DNA from: Xiphophorus maculatus
Taxonomy: Eukaryota > Chordata > Actinopteri > Cyprinodontiformes > Poeciliidae
Reading direction: 5' to 3'
DNA: 64,000 nt
Assembly: GCF_002775205.1 (NCBI RefSeq)
Contig: NC_036457.1
Span: 9,254,024 to 9,318,023, forward strand
The notes beneath the pieces were generated by a model. It did no database searches. It had not been told where the DNA came from and saw nothing but the letters and a program-made list of their open reading frames with translations. This document shows, in pieces, positions 1-14,500 of this stretch. Within the stretch, counting starts at the first letter, position 1, and the number at the start of each line of letters is the position of its first letter. The position numbers were made by a program, and so were the translations under genes.

Positions 1-263
1 CATGACATCCAGTCCATTTCTGCTTCATGCTTTAACAAAATAAAAAATATTCAACTTTCATCTTTTTCTCTTTGAGCTTTGTAGACTTTATGTTGCAAGG
101 CAACTGCATACACCGATTTAAATCTGTTCTACAGGTTTTATTGGTCTAAATACTTTATTTCATATTCTTTGCATGCTTTGTTTTTACATTAGGAAAATGT
201 GATAAATTAATGACTGCGATGTTACTATAAAATCTAAACATCAATAAATGTCATTCTACTCAC

Positions 264-3231
<2,968 letters not shown>

Positions 3232-4000
3232 CTTGGCAGGTGATTGTAACCGGTGTTTCCTTCCCCGAACTTCTTTGGATCTCACAGGGGGACTTCTTCA
3301 CCTACTAACACAACTGCAGATTAACCCCTAACACCTGTCCACTTCTGAAGTGTTAAAAGTCTTTTAAAAGGGGTTGATCTTTACTTTGAAAATCGTCGAA
3401 GATAAAGAGGGTTTTCGTAGCCTTCTCAGAAGGATTGTGCATTTACAAGTTTCTTTTTTATATTTTAGTTTTGCCAAGCCGAGTCGAAACTTATCTCAAC
3501 AGGGATACAGGCAGTGTGCCTGGCAGAAACAGCACAGAAACCATTGTGGCAAGGTAACGACAGTATAATTAACTGAACGAAGGGCAACTGACGTTTTCGT
3601 CTGTTTTCTACAAAAAACGATGGAAAGACATAACAAACTGTACGCCTACAGCTGAGATAGACACATTCAAAATAAATCCAGCTCGACAAAAACGCACTGG
3701 TTTTCTCTCAGTACAGTTTGTACGCTTGCAGGTAACGTTAGCTAACTAGTACGCTCGCTGCCTACGCTCTACATATTCACTATAGAGCTACAGTCTAAAG
3801 CAAACTCACCGCTGTTCAACACCGATAACATTATTATTTTTTTACTCGAGAACAACAAGCACTGCTTAAATCAAAAACAGTGTCTCCGCGTTTCTTTAAA
3901 TATTACGCCAGCTAACTAGCATTAGCTGGTGTCTCTTCCCCAAGTATTCCGCCATGTTCTGGCTCGGGGCCGCGGAGAGACCTCTCTCTCATTTCTAATA
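3232..4000 (-). promoter_or_regulatory. 5' UTR and probable promoter region of ppp4r3a
   Basis: The stretch upstream of the ATG is richer in CpG than its surroundings, notably the GGGCCGCGG block near 3967-3976. On the minus strand around 3950-3957 it carries an ATGGCGG core, the YY1-type element found near transcription starts of housekeeping genes. No TATA box is evident. The exact start site and any untranslated first exon cannot be fixed from sequence alone. Confidence 0.5.
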
Positions 4001-4598
4001 CTCAGACATCCCCCAAAATTGTGCAGACTAACAAAGTGGAGCAGAATAATTAATCCAAGATAGCGCTTTACATTATACTGTTATTTGCCATTCATTTCAG
4101 ACGTCTTGCTCAGATAATTGCTAAGTGCCCCCCTTGAGTTTTCAGCCATCTTGGGTCCCTTCACAGGCAGTACGGGGTTTCCGACACTGCAACAACAGGG
4201 CAGCCCGCCACATTTAAAGAGACAGTAGCAGGACAAAAAAAGAAAAAAAAAAAAAAACACATTTTCTACCATCGATTTCTTTTCCCACAAAAATGCTTAG
4301 TATGACCATTCGAAAAGATTTTTTTGAGTCATATTTTCACTTGCTTTGGAACAGTTATAATTCTTTATAAGTCACAATAGTAGAATTTTATCTTTTAGAA
4401 AAAGATGTTAGAAATCTAAAAGCAGCAACAGCAAATGCACTTACTGTGATAGGTCATATATGGGTCGTCCAGTATCAAGCTATAATATCAATTTAATCAT
4501 AATTATTTCATTCAACTACCATCACAAGACAATTTTGCAAAAGATGAGTTGTGGTACAATAATTGCAGATTAAATAGACAGAAGTCAGAAAACAACTG
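4001..4598. other. Spacer between ppp4r3a promoter and erh 3' end
   Basis: No convincing coding exon on either strand. It contains an A-rich tract near 4240-4257 and otherwise AT-rich unique-looking DNA. Confidence 0.5.
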
Positions 4599-4604
4599 TT
4601 TATT
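4599..4604 (-). terminator. Candidate polyadenylation signal of erh
   Basis: Reads AATAAA on the minus strand (TTTATT on plus) about 525 bases after the erh stop codon. It is the first canonical hexamer I found downstream on that strand, implying a 3' UTR of roughly 540-560 bases. Confidence 0.5.
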
Positions 4605-5128
4605 TTGTTTAACTCAAAGATGAGACAAGAGTTTAAAAAGTCTGACATTTACATAAATCAAAAGATAAAAAAAAACAATTTCTACCATAATGGCAATAAA
4701 AAAATGAAATGAGAAATAATAACCTTATGAATGTTTTCACTTCACTCTAATTCAGACATAAATCACCTGCATGTAAAGCCAGCAGTGAATCCAGTAACAA
4801 ACCATCTAACCATAATGTAAAACATTTCCAAAGGCAGGTACTGAAGAGAGAAGTTCATCCCTGCCATTAACCCAATTCTCAATGTGTGACAAGTTGGAAA
4901 TGCATGTAATGGAATGACAAAAATTATCCTAGGCATAGCAAATCGTCAATATAAAGCCCTGAAATGTTTTTATCACCCCACCACATTTTCCAATGGATAC
5001 ACAATTTACAATGAAACCCTTGCCAGCCCGAGGGTGTTGTCCTTGTACACATATCTGAAGCACTCTGCAGTACAGGGGTTTAAAATCCTTTCAGGTGCAT
5101 GTAGAAGGACAACATGTCAAACATGCTT

Positions 5129-7059
5129 TTACTTTGCCGCTTGCTGAGCCTGGCGCCGCAGCAGGACATATATCTTCTCTTTAATCCAGTCTTTGTTGTA
5201 AGGTTGGTATGTCTGCGTGTCAGCTCTGTACCTGTATTAAAAACAACATTATTTTCTTTTTTACAGAGAGCATAATTAACTGAACGAAGGACAGCCAAAA
5301 ACGTTCTTCTAGTAATCTATCCTTACACAAGACAACTCAGATCTGCCAGGTCATCGATGAAGTCAAACAGCTGACTGATGTCGTAAGTAATGGATGGACT
5401 GTTTGGATTCATCCTCTTCAGATGCTCTTCATACATTTTGCAAACACCTGGAAGACAAGGCACAATAGTTTTGAACAGCAAGACGTGGAAGTAAAATATA
5501 ATAGCATGCCAATGAAGATTAAAGGAAAGCAGTAACAGTGTCTTGATGTCTGTTGATATTAAATAAATTAAAATCTTCTTTGAAGATGCTGATAAAAATG
5601 TGTTGTGGAAAAACCTCTACAGCCATGATGAACCTGATTTCTGTAGTACTGAAAACATTGAGCACTAAAAACATTTTTTGGTTTATTTAAATTTAATCCG
5701 CTATATTTATCCTCTTTGCATACCAAAAATTATTAAATCCAGGCCACAAGAAATATTTGTAGTTATTTAAAAAAATATACATTTATTGTCATTTTAAAAT
5801 GTTGCAATATTTAGAAATATTGAGAGTAATTTTTTGTATTAAAAGAAAAGTGAGTCTGTAAATGTTTTTGTACAATTCTGTACCGTAACAAACTGCCAGT
5901 ATTGCTGTGCGGAAAGCAACGAATCACGTACAATTTCAGTACATACAGCAGTGGCGTTAGCAACACTGCAGGACTCCTTTTTAGGCTCATAAAGCCAAAA
6001 GTACATTTCCTGTAGTACGTTCAATTGAGGCTGGTCTACTTTCAAACAGAAGTGAAATATACAAGAGTTCATGTGAAACCGGACTGAGACTTGCTCAAAA
6101 ACAGAGTCTCGGTCCGTGCATTCAGATTCTTCTATCAAATTTGATACAGGTCTTCATCTCTTAGTAGACTGTTAACAGGTAATTTGCATTATACAACAAT
6201 AGATTTTCATAATTTGGTCTCACAGAACCAAACACTAATCTCAAATATTTTTCAAAGAAGCATTTTCAAACAAAATCAAGCCGATATTGACAATGAGCCC
6301 AAAGACCACAGTTAATGAGACGTAAGTCAGAGTTTCTTTTAATCTATATAATGTTTCATCAAATCTTCTCTCGTCTTTCGCCCTACAGATGCTTAGTTAA
6401 AACGTGGGTGAAAACTGTATGTTGCTACAGTTCCCTTCTATCACTTTATAGTATACCAATTCATCATTAAATTTCATAACCACATCTGTATAAATAGTTA
6501 AAATTAAAAAGACAGGAAAAAATATACCTTCCATGCATTCGTTTACCGACTCGTAGTCCGCATATGTGCGGCCCTCTGGTCTCTTGGTCGGCTGGACAAG
6601 CAAAATTGTGTGCGACTGGAAAACAAAAGTTTAAATTTAATAAAAACATAATTATATAGCAATATGTCACAAATTATATAACCTAAAAATGGATTTCATT
6701 ATTTACTCTCATGCCAGAGATAAATATGGAGGTCTTCTGCACAGTCATTTCCCAATATTACGAGTGTAGACCATTTTTGGTTAAAGACAAAACGCCATGA
6801 CTGTGAATAAGTACATATAAAAAAATACAACAGACACCAATCCAACAGAAGCAAAATTATATAACAAGTATCCAACTCAGGGGTTAATTTCAAACTTAAA
6901 TTAATCTTGTAACAGCAAAAAAAAAAAAAAATACATTTGACAGATTAAAATTAGTAGCAACTGTTAGCGTCGCAGCTTGCTAGCTTAGCAAAAACAGCAG
7001 TGTCGCTTATTATCAGCGTTTCTTATATTTCAAACCTCAGTGCAAGCAACATTTACCAT
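5129..7059 (-). CDS. erh: Enhancer of rudimentary homolog, complete
   Basis: Four coding exons on the minus strand: 7057-7059, 6528-6615, 5327-5447 and 5129-5231, with the stop TAA at 5129-5131. They join to 104 residues, the exact length of the ERH family. Recognisable stretches are [49 protein letters not shown] and the basic C-terminus ending RRQAQQAAK (mammals have AGK, from memory). ERH is a small, extremely conserved nuclear protein that dimerises through a beta-sheet and works in RNA metabolism and splicing of mitotic transcripts (family knowledge). The first coding exon consists only of the ATG, immediately followed by GTAAAT. The start is chosen because Ser-His-Thr opens exon 2 straight after a good acceptor. 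The gene is co-oriented with ppp4r3a, but far enough away to be an independent transcript. Confidence 0.97.
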
Positions 7060-7215
7060 ATCTGCCTTCACTACAGGTCGCCCAAGTTTACGGTGGAAGC
7101 AAACAAAGAAGGGAAAATGAATCGCTTAATCTACTTTTCAGATTGCCGAGCAAAGCAAAGATTCTCGAAAAAACACTTAAAGGAACTGATGCAAAAGTGT
7201 TTCCGGTTGTAAAAC
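7060..7215 (-). promoter_or_regulatory. Probable 5' UTR and promoter of erh
   Basis: The region just upstream of the single-codon first exon contains several CpGs (around 6968-6973 in the intron and 7018-7160) in an AT-rich neighbourhood. Transcription start and TATA box are not identifiable by eye. Confidence 0.35.
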
Positions 7216-8205
7216 ATTACGGCTTCAAAATAAAAATTTGGTTTCAAACTAAAAGTAAAAAAGAAGTCAAATGAACTGGTAAAATACTTATTTTTGTATC
7301 AACTGGAAACTAGTTAAGCTAAATAAGTTCTGATGTAAAATAAAAAGTTAATACTAATGTACTCAACTACGTACGGATTACTTGTAGTCTTTAAGAGTTG
7401 GCATCTTACAATCTTTAATCATTTTTCTTCAGAGGAGATTCTTAATATAAATACTGACCTATAATAAACTATTCATATTATTTTTATATTATTTTTTTAA
7501 AATTACAATAGATCTAAAGACTGAATGCACAAAACTTACTTTTACCAAAGTATGAAACAACTATTTAAATTATGGTTTGCAATTTTTAAAGCAAATGTTT
7601 GACCCCTTTTTACAAATTTCCCATTTACAGATATTGCATGACCACACTATCACAGATAAATAACACCAATTGCAGGAGGATCAAATAACACTTTATTGAT
7701 TGGGCCTACTCACAGTTTTATGGTATGTCAATGACCAATCAACATCACAAAGACATTTGCAGAAGAAAACAAATTAAATGTAAAATCAGGACAAAGATTT
7801 GTAAGTATATAATTTATTGTGATAAAATCTTCTGTTGATTTGACATATAGAGTTAGACAATTTTCTTCAAGTGGCATATGAACAAAATCCTGTCCTTCCA
7901 CATATTCCAGTATTAGGTAGAACAGACATATTTAAAACTGAAGGGAAGAAAAGAACCTAAAAATAAAAATAGTATTGAGCTTACAAGCCAATAACTGGGT
8001 TTGTAGAATAGCAAGCTTTTCTATTTTGAATGAACAGTTTTATTTTCATTTTACTTTTATTATTTTCAGAAACAGTTCTAAAGACTTCAAGAAGCATTTT
8101 CATTTGAAAATATTGATCGGAACAATGAAATTGTGCGGTACTTTGAAAAATATTGTCATGATTTACAATCTCTTCAAATTAGTATAAAATAATCTCTACA
8201 TAAGA
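7216..8205. other. Intergenic spacer between erh and the papilin-like gene
   Basis: AT-rich DNA with no exon I can support. I searched the minus-strand frames for further Ig-like or PLAC exons of the papilin-like gene and found none. The reading frames there are short and have no cysteine spacing typical of those domains. Confidence 0.5.
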
Positions 8206-8210
8206 GTATA

Positions 8211-8216
8211 TTTATT
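8211..8216 (-). terminator. Polyadenylation signal of the papilin-like gene
   Basis: AATAAA on the minus strand, 20 bases after the TAG stop at 8236-8238. It supports a very short 3' UTR and a true gene end after the Kunitz domain rather than a missing downstream part. Confidence 0.7.
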
Positions 8217-8235
8217 GTATCTTACAATTCTTTTT

Positions 8236-8541
8236 CTATTCTGTACGCTGAAGACGTGAGACCTGAGCCCTTGCCCTTGCAATGCTTCCAAGTGACCCTC
8301 TTCTCGACGTCCTCCTGGCAGGTGCAGGCCCTCTCGAAACGTCCTCGCACTCCCTTCTGCAAGCTTCCATTGACCTGTAGTTGTTGGCATTGCCATGGCA
8401 GCCTCCGTACCAGAACTCCTTGCATTTGCCAGTGCTGTAGTCATACACGAACCGAACCATCCAGTTGTCACATGGACCTTCATCACGGGGCAGGAGGCAA
8501 ACATTCCCGCCGGAAGGATCAGCAGGGCGAGATGGATGCAA
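8236..8541 (-). CDS. Terminal Kunitz exon of the papilin-like gene
   Basis: Encodes 101 residues and a TAG stop. A Kunitz domain with the normal six cysteines runs from [10 protein letters not shown] through [10 protein letters not shown] to RREC. The residue after the second Cys (P1 of canonical inhibitors, usually Lys or Arg) is Asp, so classical trypsin inhibition is unlikely. After the domain comes a short basic tail rich in Arg, Ala and Ser that ends QRTE. No further domain follows before the stop, and a polyadenylation hexamer lies 20 bases on. Confidence 0.93.
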   Translation of the reverse strand: MHPSRPADPSGGNVCLLPRDEGPCDNWMVRFVYDYSTGKCKEFWYGGCHGNANNYRSMEACRRECEDVSRGPAPARRTSRRGSLGSIARARAQVSRLQRTE

Positions 8542-11500
8542 CTGTTCAGAAAGAAAGAACAAAAACTAATGAAAGTTCAGGTTAAGGTTAGAATGCAGGA
8601 AGTGGTGCATGTACATTAACATTACATACATTTGTTTTTTTTTAATTCTGATATAATTATATGGGTTTTCTCATTTGTTTTCTATTTGTATGCACTATAA
8701 GAAGAGGACCAGACTGGAATGAAAGGATGTCATTTTTGAGTACAAAACAATAACATCATCTGATATAGCTGCCAAGAACAACTTGCTAACATTCATCCAT
8801 CCATCCATCCATCCATCCATCCATCCATCCATCCATTTTATTACACCCAATTGGGGTTGGGAGTGGTGTTGGTGCCTATCTCCAGCTGTTAACAAGTGAG
8901 AGGCAGGGTACACCCTAGACAGATAACCAGTCCACCACAGGACTAACATGTATTCAAGCCTTATAGAGCTCTGCTAATGAGCTAATATTGAAGCTAGGTA
9001 TGTTAAAACTTACAGGACTTTGTCCTTAGAGAACTGGAGGTTGAAACCATTGATTTAGAGCAATATGCTTTGTGAATCCAGTGCAGAAACAAATAAGAGC
9101 AAAACATCTGTGGAAAATGGTGGAGACGGCTATGCTTTATGAATTTCCCCTCAGTATCTTAATGTAGGTCATAAATTTTCTTCCTACCTCAGTTGTTTGA
9201 AACTCGGGACACCCGGCCCTTCCAACTCCTGGAGCTGGAGTCACGCCATCCAAACAACAGCCATATCTATAAACAATTTCTCTGTTAGAAATGGATAATT
9301 TCTCTGGATGTTATTAACTAGTTTCAAAGCTCAGAGGAAGACAGCAGGTTACCTGCTCTGAGCACAGTCATGTTGTGGGCAGCCCTGGCTCCTAGGTCCA
9401 GTTGCAGAGGTGTGGCCATCAGGACAGCAGCCATACAACGACTGAGCACAGTGGGGACCGTACACAGGAGGATAGGGACCCCGCTCACTGTATGTGTCTG
9501 GCCTTGGAACTTTACCAAGAGAACATGACATCAAACACAGCGTACTCATTGTAAGCCACACAAAATGCCATAGACTTTTTGTTTTGATCTTGTTTTGTGG
9601 TCTTCTGCATTTGCTTATTTGTTCAATATACTATTTATTTGGATTTTCACAATAGATTAGATCAGAAATATCAGTGGTTGTGTGTTTTTGTTCGAAAGTT
9701 TAAAATGCAACAGAATAAAATAGAAAACCATGTTCACATCTTATTTTCCTGGTAGGTCTACCAGCTTCCATGCTAAGAGGCGGAGTGACATTTTTACAAA
9801 CCTGAATGATCTCCTGGAACATGTGGCACAAATCTTCTTGGGCTTTCTCCGGCCTCTGGATTTTGAACACTTGGAACCGCTAAAAAATATTTGAAAAAAT
9901 TAGCACATGAAATAAATACAAAACCGAAGGTTTCAAAAGAGGTTTTTCTCACTTTGTACTCCTGGACAGGGTTGTATGTTGCATGAGTCTACAGAAAGAG
10001 GTCTACTAGCTGCTCCACATCGTTCCTCTGGGTAGGGATTGAGATCTGTATCAAAGCAGCCAACCTTCCTCTCTCTCACGCCTCCACCACAGCTCCTGGT
10101 GCACTGCAAGGACAAAAGATGGAGGATAACAAGGTAGAGATAACAGCAGTAATAAGGAGTCGAGGATGTTTTCCCTTAAACTTACAAGTCCAAACTCTGT
10201 CACATGCCAGGAAATGTGTGTGTGACAGGCAGGTCTGCGGCAGGTCTGGACAGAAGCAGGTCTGGCCAGTCCTCTGCAGGCGTGGTCAGGCAGGTGTTCT
10301 CCTCTCGCTCCCACACAGCCCACCTCCCTCGTCTGCTGCCCTTCACCACAGGTCACTGAACACTGACAAAGGCAAAACCACATCCCACTAAAATAAATCC
10401 ATTTATCTTTTGTGGTCAAATTAGCCAAGATGGTTACAGCATAGACCCTGTAAAAACATCTATGAATGACTGTTGACAGTTATTGAGAAATAGAAAACTC
10501 TCTCAGCTGAAAGAAAATTTAAAACTGTCAAGAGGATATGAGCAAACAGCATTCTTGTAGGAACTCAGTCACTTAGGCCATATAGTCTTGAAAAAAAAAA
10601 CCTTGCTTCGTACGTCAGTTTTAGAATAGTCTAGCTTAGGGTGATGGTTCACCAATCTATGTGATAGTTAGACCATAATTTGGAGTAAGATACTAACCAC
10701 ACTGAAGCTGGAAACGCTGTACTCTGCAGCAGCACAGGGGTGTCTGTTGCAAGGCTGCTGACTGACTGGCCTCTGTAGTCGGAGGGCGACGCAGTAGGAC
10801 TCGTCCACCACTCTGGGGTTTGATGGGTCCTGAACCAAACACTCCACGCTGCGGTACTGCACACCTCCATCGCAGGAGGCAGAGCACTCGCTGTAGACTC
10901 CAGCCCTGTAGATGTACGTAAGCGTCTCTCTTGGACTGCTGTCATAACCCTGTCATCACATCAAATAAAGTCAGATGATTTGAACATAACACTTCAATGG
11001 AGCAAACTTTGGTATTGGTAGCTAAACAATTTGCATTTCATTTCCAAATTTAGTTTTTTTTTTTTTCTTCTCTTTGAACTATTACCAATATAGATTAGTT
11101 AATTAAGGTCACTGTTGTTTTATGATCTCTTTGGGTATTTACACTGGTTGCCATGTAGGTGGCACTGTATGGCCTGAAGTCTTATGAAGTGACATTTATG
11201 CAAATAGACACAAAAATATAGCAAAATTAAAATGTGAAGGTCTAACCAAATCAACTGAATTTGAGTCCTACCCCAGGTGTTTGATACTCAGGACATCCAG
11301 CCATTCCAAACCCTCGAGCTGGTGTCACTCCATCTAAACAACAGCCATATCTGAGGATGAGAAGGACTTTCTGTTAGAGAAAACATTTAACAGGTACAAA
11401 TCAACTTGCTTCAGTCAAATACTGGTTTAAATGACAGAATCCAGAGAGCACATTACCTGCTACGAACACAGTCATCTTGTGTGCAGCCCTGGTTCCTGGG

Positions 11501-14500
11501 TCCAGTTGCAGGAGTGTGACCATCAGGACAGCATCCATACAGTGACTGCACACAAGGGTGACCTAAAGAGGGTAGGAAAACAATGTCAGTGAATGCTGCT
11601 GTTCTTAAATCCAAAGTAATCTGCATTGGAACTAACCATTAACTCTATGATTAACAACTAGAGATACTGGGACCATTTAGTGGAAAATAAAAGTTTAATT
11701 TTTTCTGAAAGATATTTAAAAATCAGATACTAACCATGGCTTTTAGAACATGCAAGTGACCAGAAAAGTTGCTTCTTAAGGGGTCCCTGGCCAGCAAGTG
11801 ACTGCGAGGAATATTTGACCTCTCAGAATAACTACTTTGAAAACTTAAAATTTATACTGATGAACTTAATACTTCTTTGTAGGTCCACAAATAAAAGAAA
11901 AGTTGCAAAATTAAAAAAAATCTTCAATAAACAAGTGTTTATTGAAGAGTTAAAAGACCCAACAAGGGTAATTATTGTGTTCATAAGGAGGAAAAATCTT
12001 GTTTGTTATTTTAACATCATAATTTCAACTGTGACTGCAAATTATCCAGTCAAAAAGTAAAAAAAAAATCTATTTGTTTCTAAACACGACCACATTAATA
12101 AGTTCCTTGTTCCTAACTTCACTGAGTCTATACTGAAACCCTGCATAAGTACAGGTAAAAAACTTTCCTTTACAAATTATTTGCTGCTATTTATTTTAGT
12201 TTAATTTTAATCAAGTTCAAAGATTTTGAACTTGATTAAAATCTTTAATCAAGTGGCTGGCTACAGAATAGTGGCTGGCTAGCACCAGCCACTATTCTGG
12301 TGGCTGGTGGTAGATAGGGTTAAACAGAAGAGGTTCTCCAAGTCAAATTTTGCTTAGGGGGCTTTTTGACCCTATGCAGGAAGTAATAAAAATTATGGTC
12401 TTTTTATTTGTTTGTTACAGAGATTTTGGTCATTGATGGGCAAGAAAGCAGCAACAATAGACACATTTTTATTGCCTGAAAAATATTTATTTCACTGAAG
12501 ACTTATTAACCAAATAAATCTGGTTGCAATCTAGTTTTATATGGTTTTTGCTTGTGAGTTTTTTAAACTGTGTTTTTAGCTGAATATACCAATCATTTAG
12601 AGGCAAGACAAGGAAGTGAAAGGAGACACAGTGTAACAAACCTGACTGTTCCCCTGGAACATGGGGCACAAACCTTATGGTACCTCTACCAGCCCCTGAG
12701 TCCTGGATGCTTGGAACCGCTGGAGAGAAATAAGGCTATAATGGCTGAAAAGCACAAATATTCCAACCAAAACACACCACAGTCAACATTTGGCTCACTT
12801 TGTGGTCTGTTACACGGCTGTGCATTGCATGTTTCGACAGATGTGGGTCTGCTGTCAAATCCACATTGATCCTCAGAGAAGGGATTCAGATCTGCATCAA
12901 AACAGCCGACCTTCCTCTCCCTCAAACCACCTTCACAGCTTCTAGAGCACTGTGGATTTAAGACGAGTTGTTAATGCTGAAATACTTATGAGGATTACAT
13001 TTTTTAACAATGCATTTGCAGAGACTTTCCTCTTAAACTTACAAGTCCAAACTCTGTCACGTGCCAGGAAATGTGTGTGTGACAGGCAGGTTGGCGGCAG
13101 GTCTGGACAGAAGCAGGTCTGGCCAGTCCTCTGCAGGCGTGGTCAGGCAGGTGTTCCCCTCTCGTTCCCACACAGACCACCTCCCTCGTCTGCTGCCCTT
13201 CCCCACAGGTCACTGAACACTGACAACCAATTACAGATTCAAACTGGCTGTCTATGTAGTTATCTTATAACAAAATGTATTTACTACAATAGTGCTTTAA
13301 TATGTCATATTCTTAGGTTATAAACACAAACTTTAATTTATTTTATTGGTACATTTGCATAATATATTTACATAAATAATTTCAAATTTGTGAAGGACCA
13401 CAATTATAAAACATTGAAAAAATGATTTTCATATTTTTCTCAAATAAAAACCTTTTCAGTCCACTTTGCTGTGATAACTTTGACCAATTCAGAATTTACC
13501 AAATTAGAAAATAGTCCACCTGTGATCTACGAGTAATTAAATATCAGTGTAAATTCAGCTGGTTTATAAATGCATTAGAGGTTTGTTTGCTTTTTTCAGT
13601 GTGGAAAGAGAAGCTGGTCAGAACAGGGAAATCTAAAGGTAAAACCAGAGTGGAGGTAACATGCAGAACAACAAAACTATACTGCCAGAGTCTCAAAAGA
13701 AGCTATGTGGAGCTGTGTTTTTGAAGAGAAAAAGTTCAAAAGGTCCTCAAACGGGGACTCAATCCAAATGTACACCGCACTTTTCAGGTTTTTGTTTATT
13801 AAATCTAATTTTTTCCAAGGCACTGTAAGTGAAAGTCCAAGACTGACAAAGAAAACACAACATTAACTTTATTCTAGCTTCTATGACACCTATCAAAGGT
13901 CCACACTGTGAGATACAAACCACACTGAAGCTGGAGACGCTGAACTTTGCTGCAGCACATGGATGCATGTTGCACGCCTGCTGACTCTGTGGCCTCTGCA
14001 GGCGCTGTGTGATGCAGTAAGACTCATCGACCACATGGGGGTTTGACGGGTCCTGGACCCAACAGTCCACGCTGCGGTACTGCATGCCTCCGTCACAGGT
14101 GGCAGAGCACTCCCCGTAGACCCCGGCCCTGTAGATGTATGTGCGTGTGTCTCTTGGATGGGGGGAAACAGCGACAGGAGCAGAGGAGTGGACAGAGACT
14201 GTGTCGTTATCCAAACCCATAAACTCTCTATGGTCCAATAGCTGGAAAGAGACAACATATCAACAGTATGACAAATAAGCTTAGGTGTGAAGTCTTTGAA
14301 ATGGAAAACTACATAAGTGGGCTTCAAATCTTACCCGACAAACTCCATCCACACAGATGTCAGTGCGTCCCACATAGCATGGGGTCCCATCCATCACTGT
14401 GAGCCTGTGGCGGTAGAAGAAGTTTTGTCCCCTTGGTACGCAGTTTAGCTCACATGGATTAGAAGCTGGAATATTAAAGGAATAATTAGCAACATGCTGA

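Noticed and set aside
8256..8619. Plus-strand frames up to 109 codons
   Set aside because: Antisense to the Kunitz exon; no recognisable protein content.
11757..11823. Possible extra exon in the large cassette intron (CGCAG acceptor, GTTAGT donor)
   Set aside because: In the phase required by the flanking exons it meets a TAA after eight codons, and it has no counterpart in copy 2.
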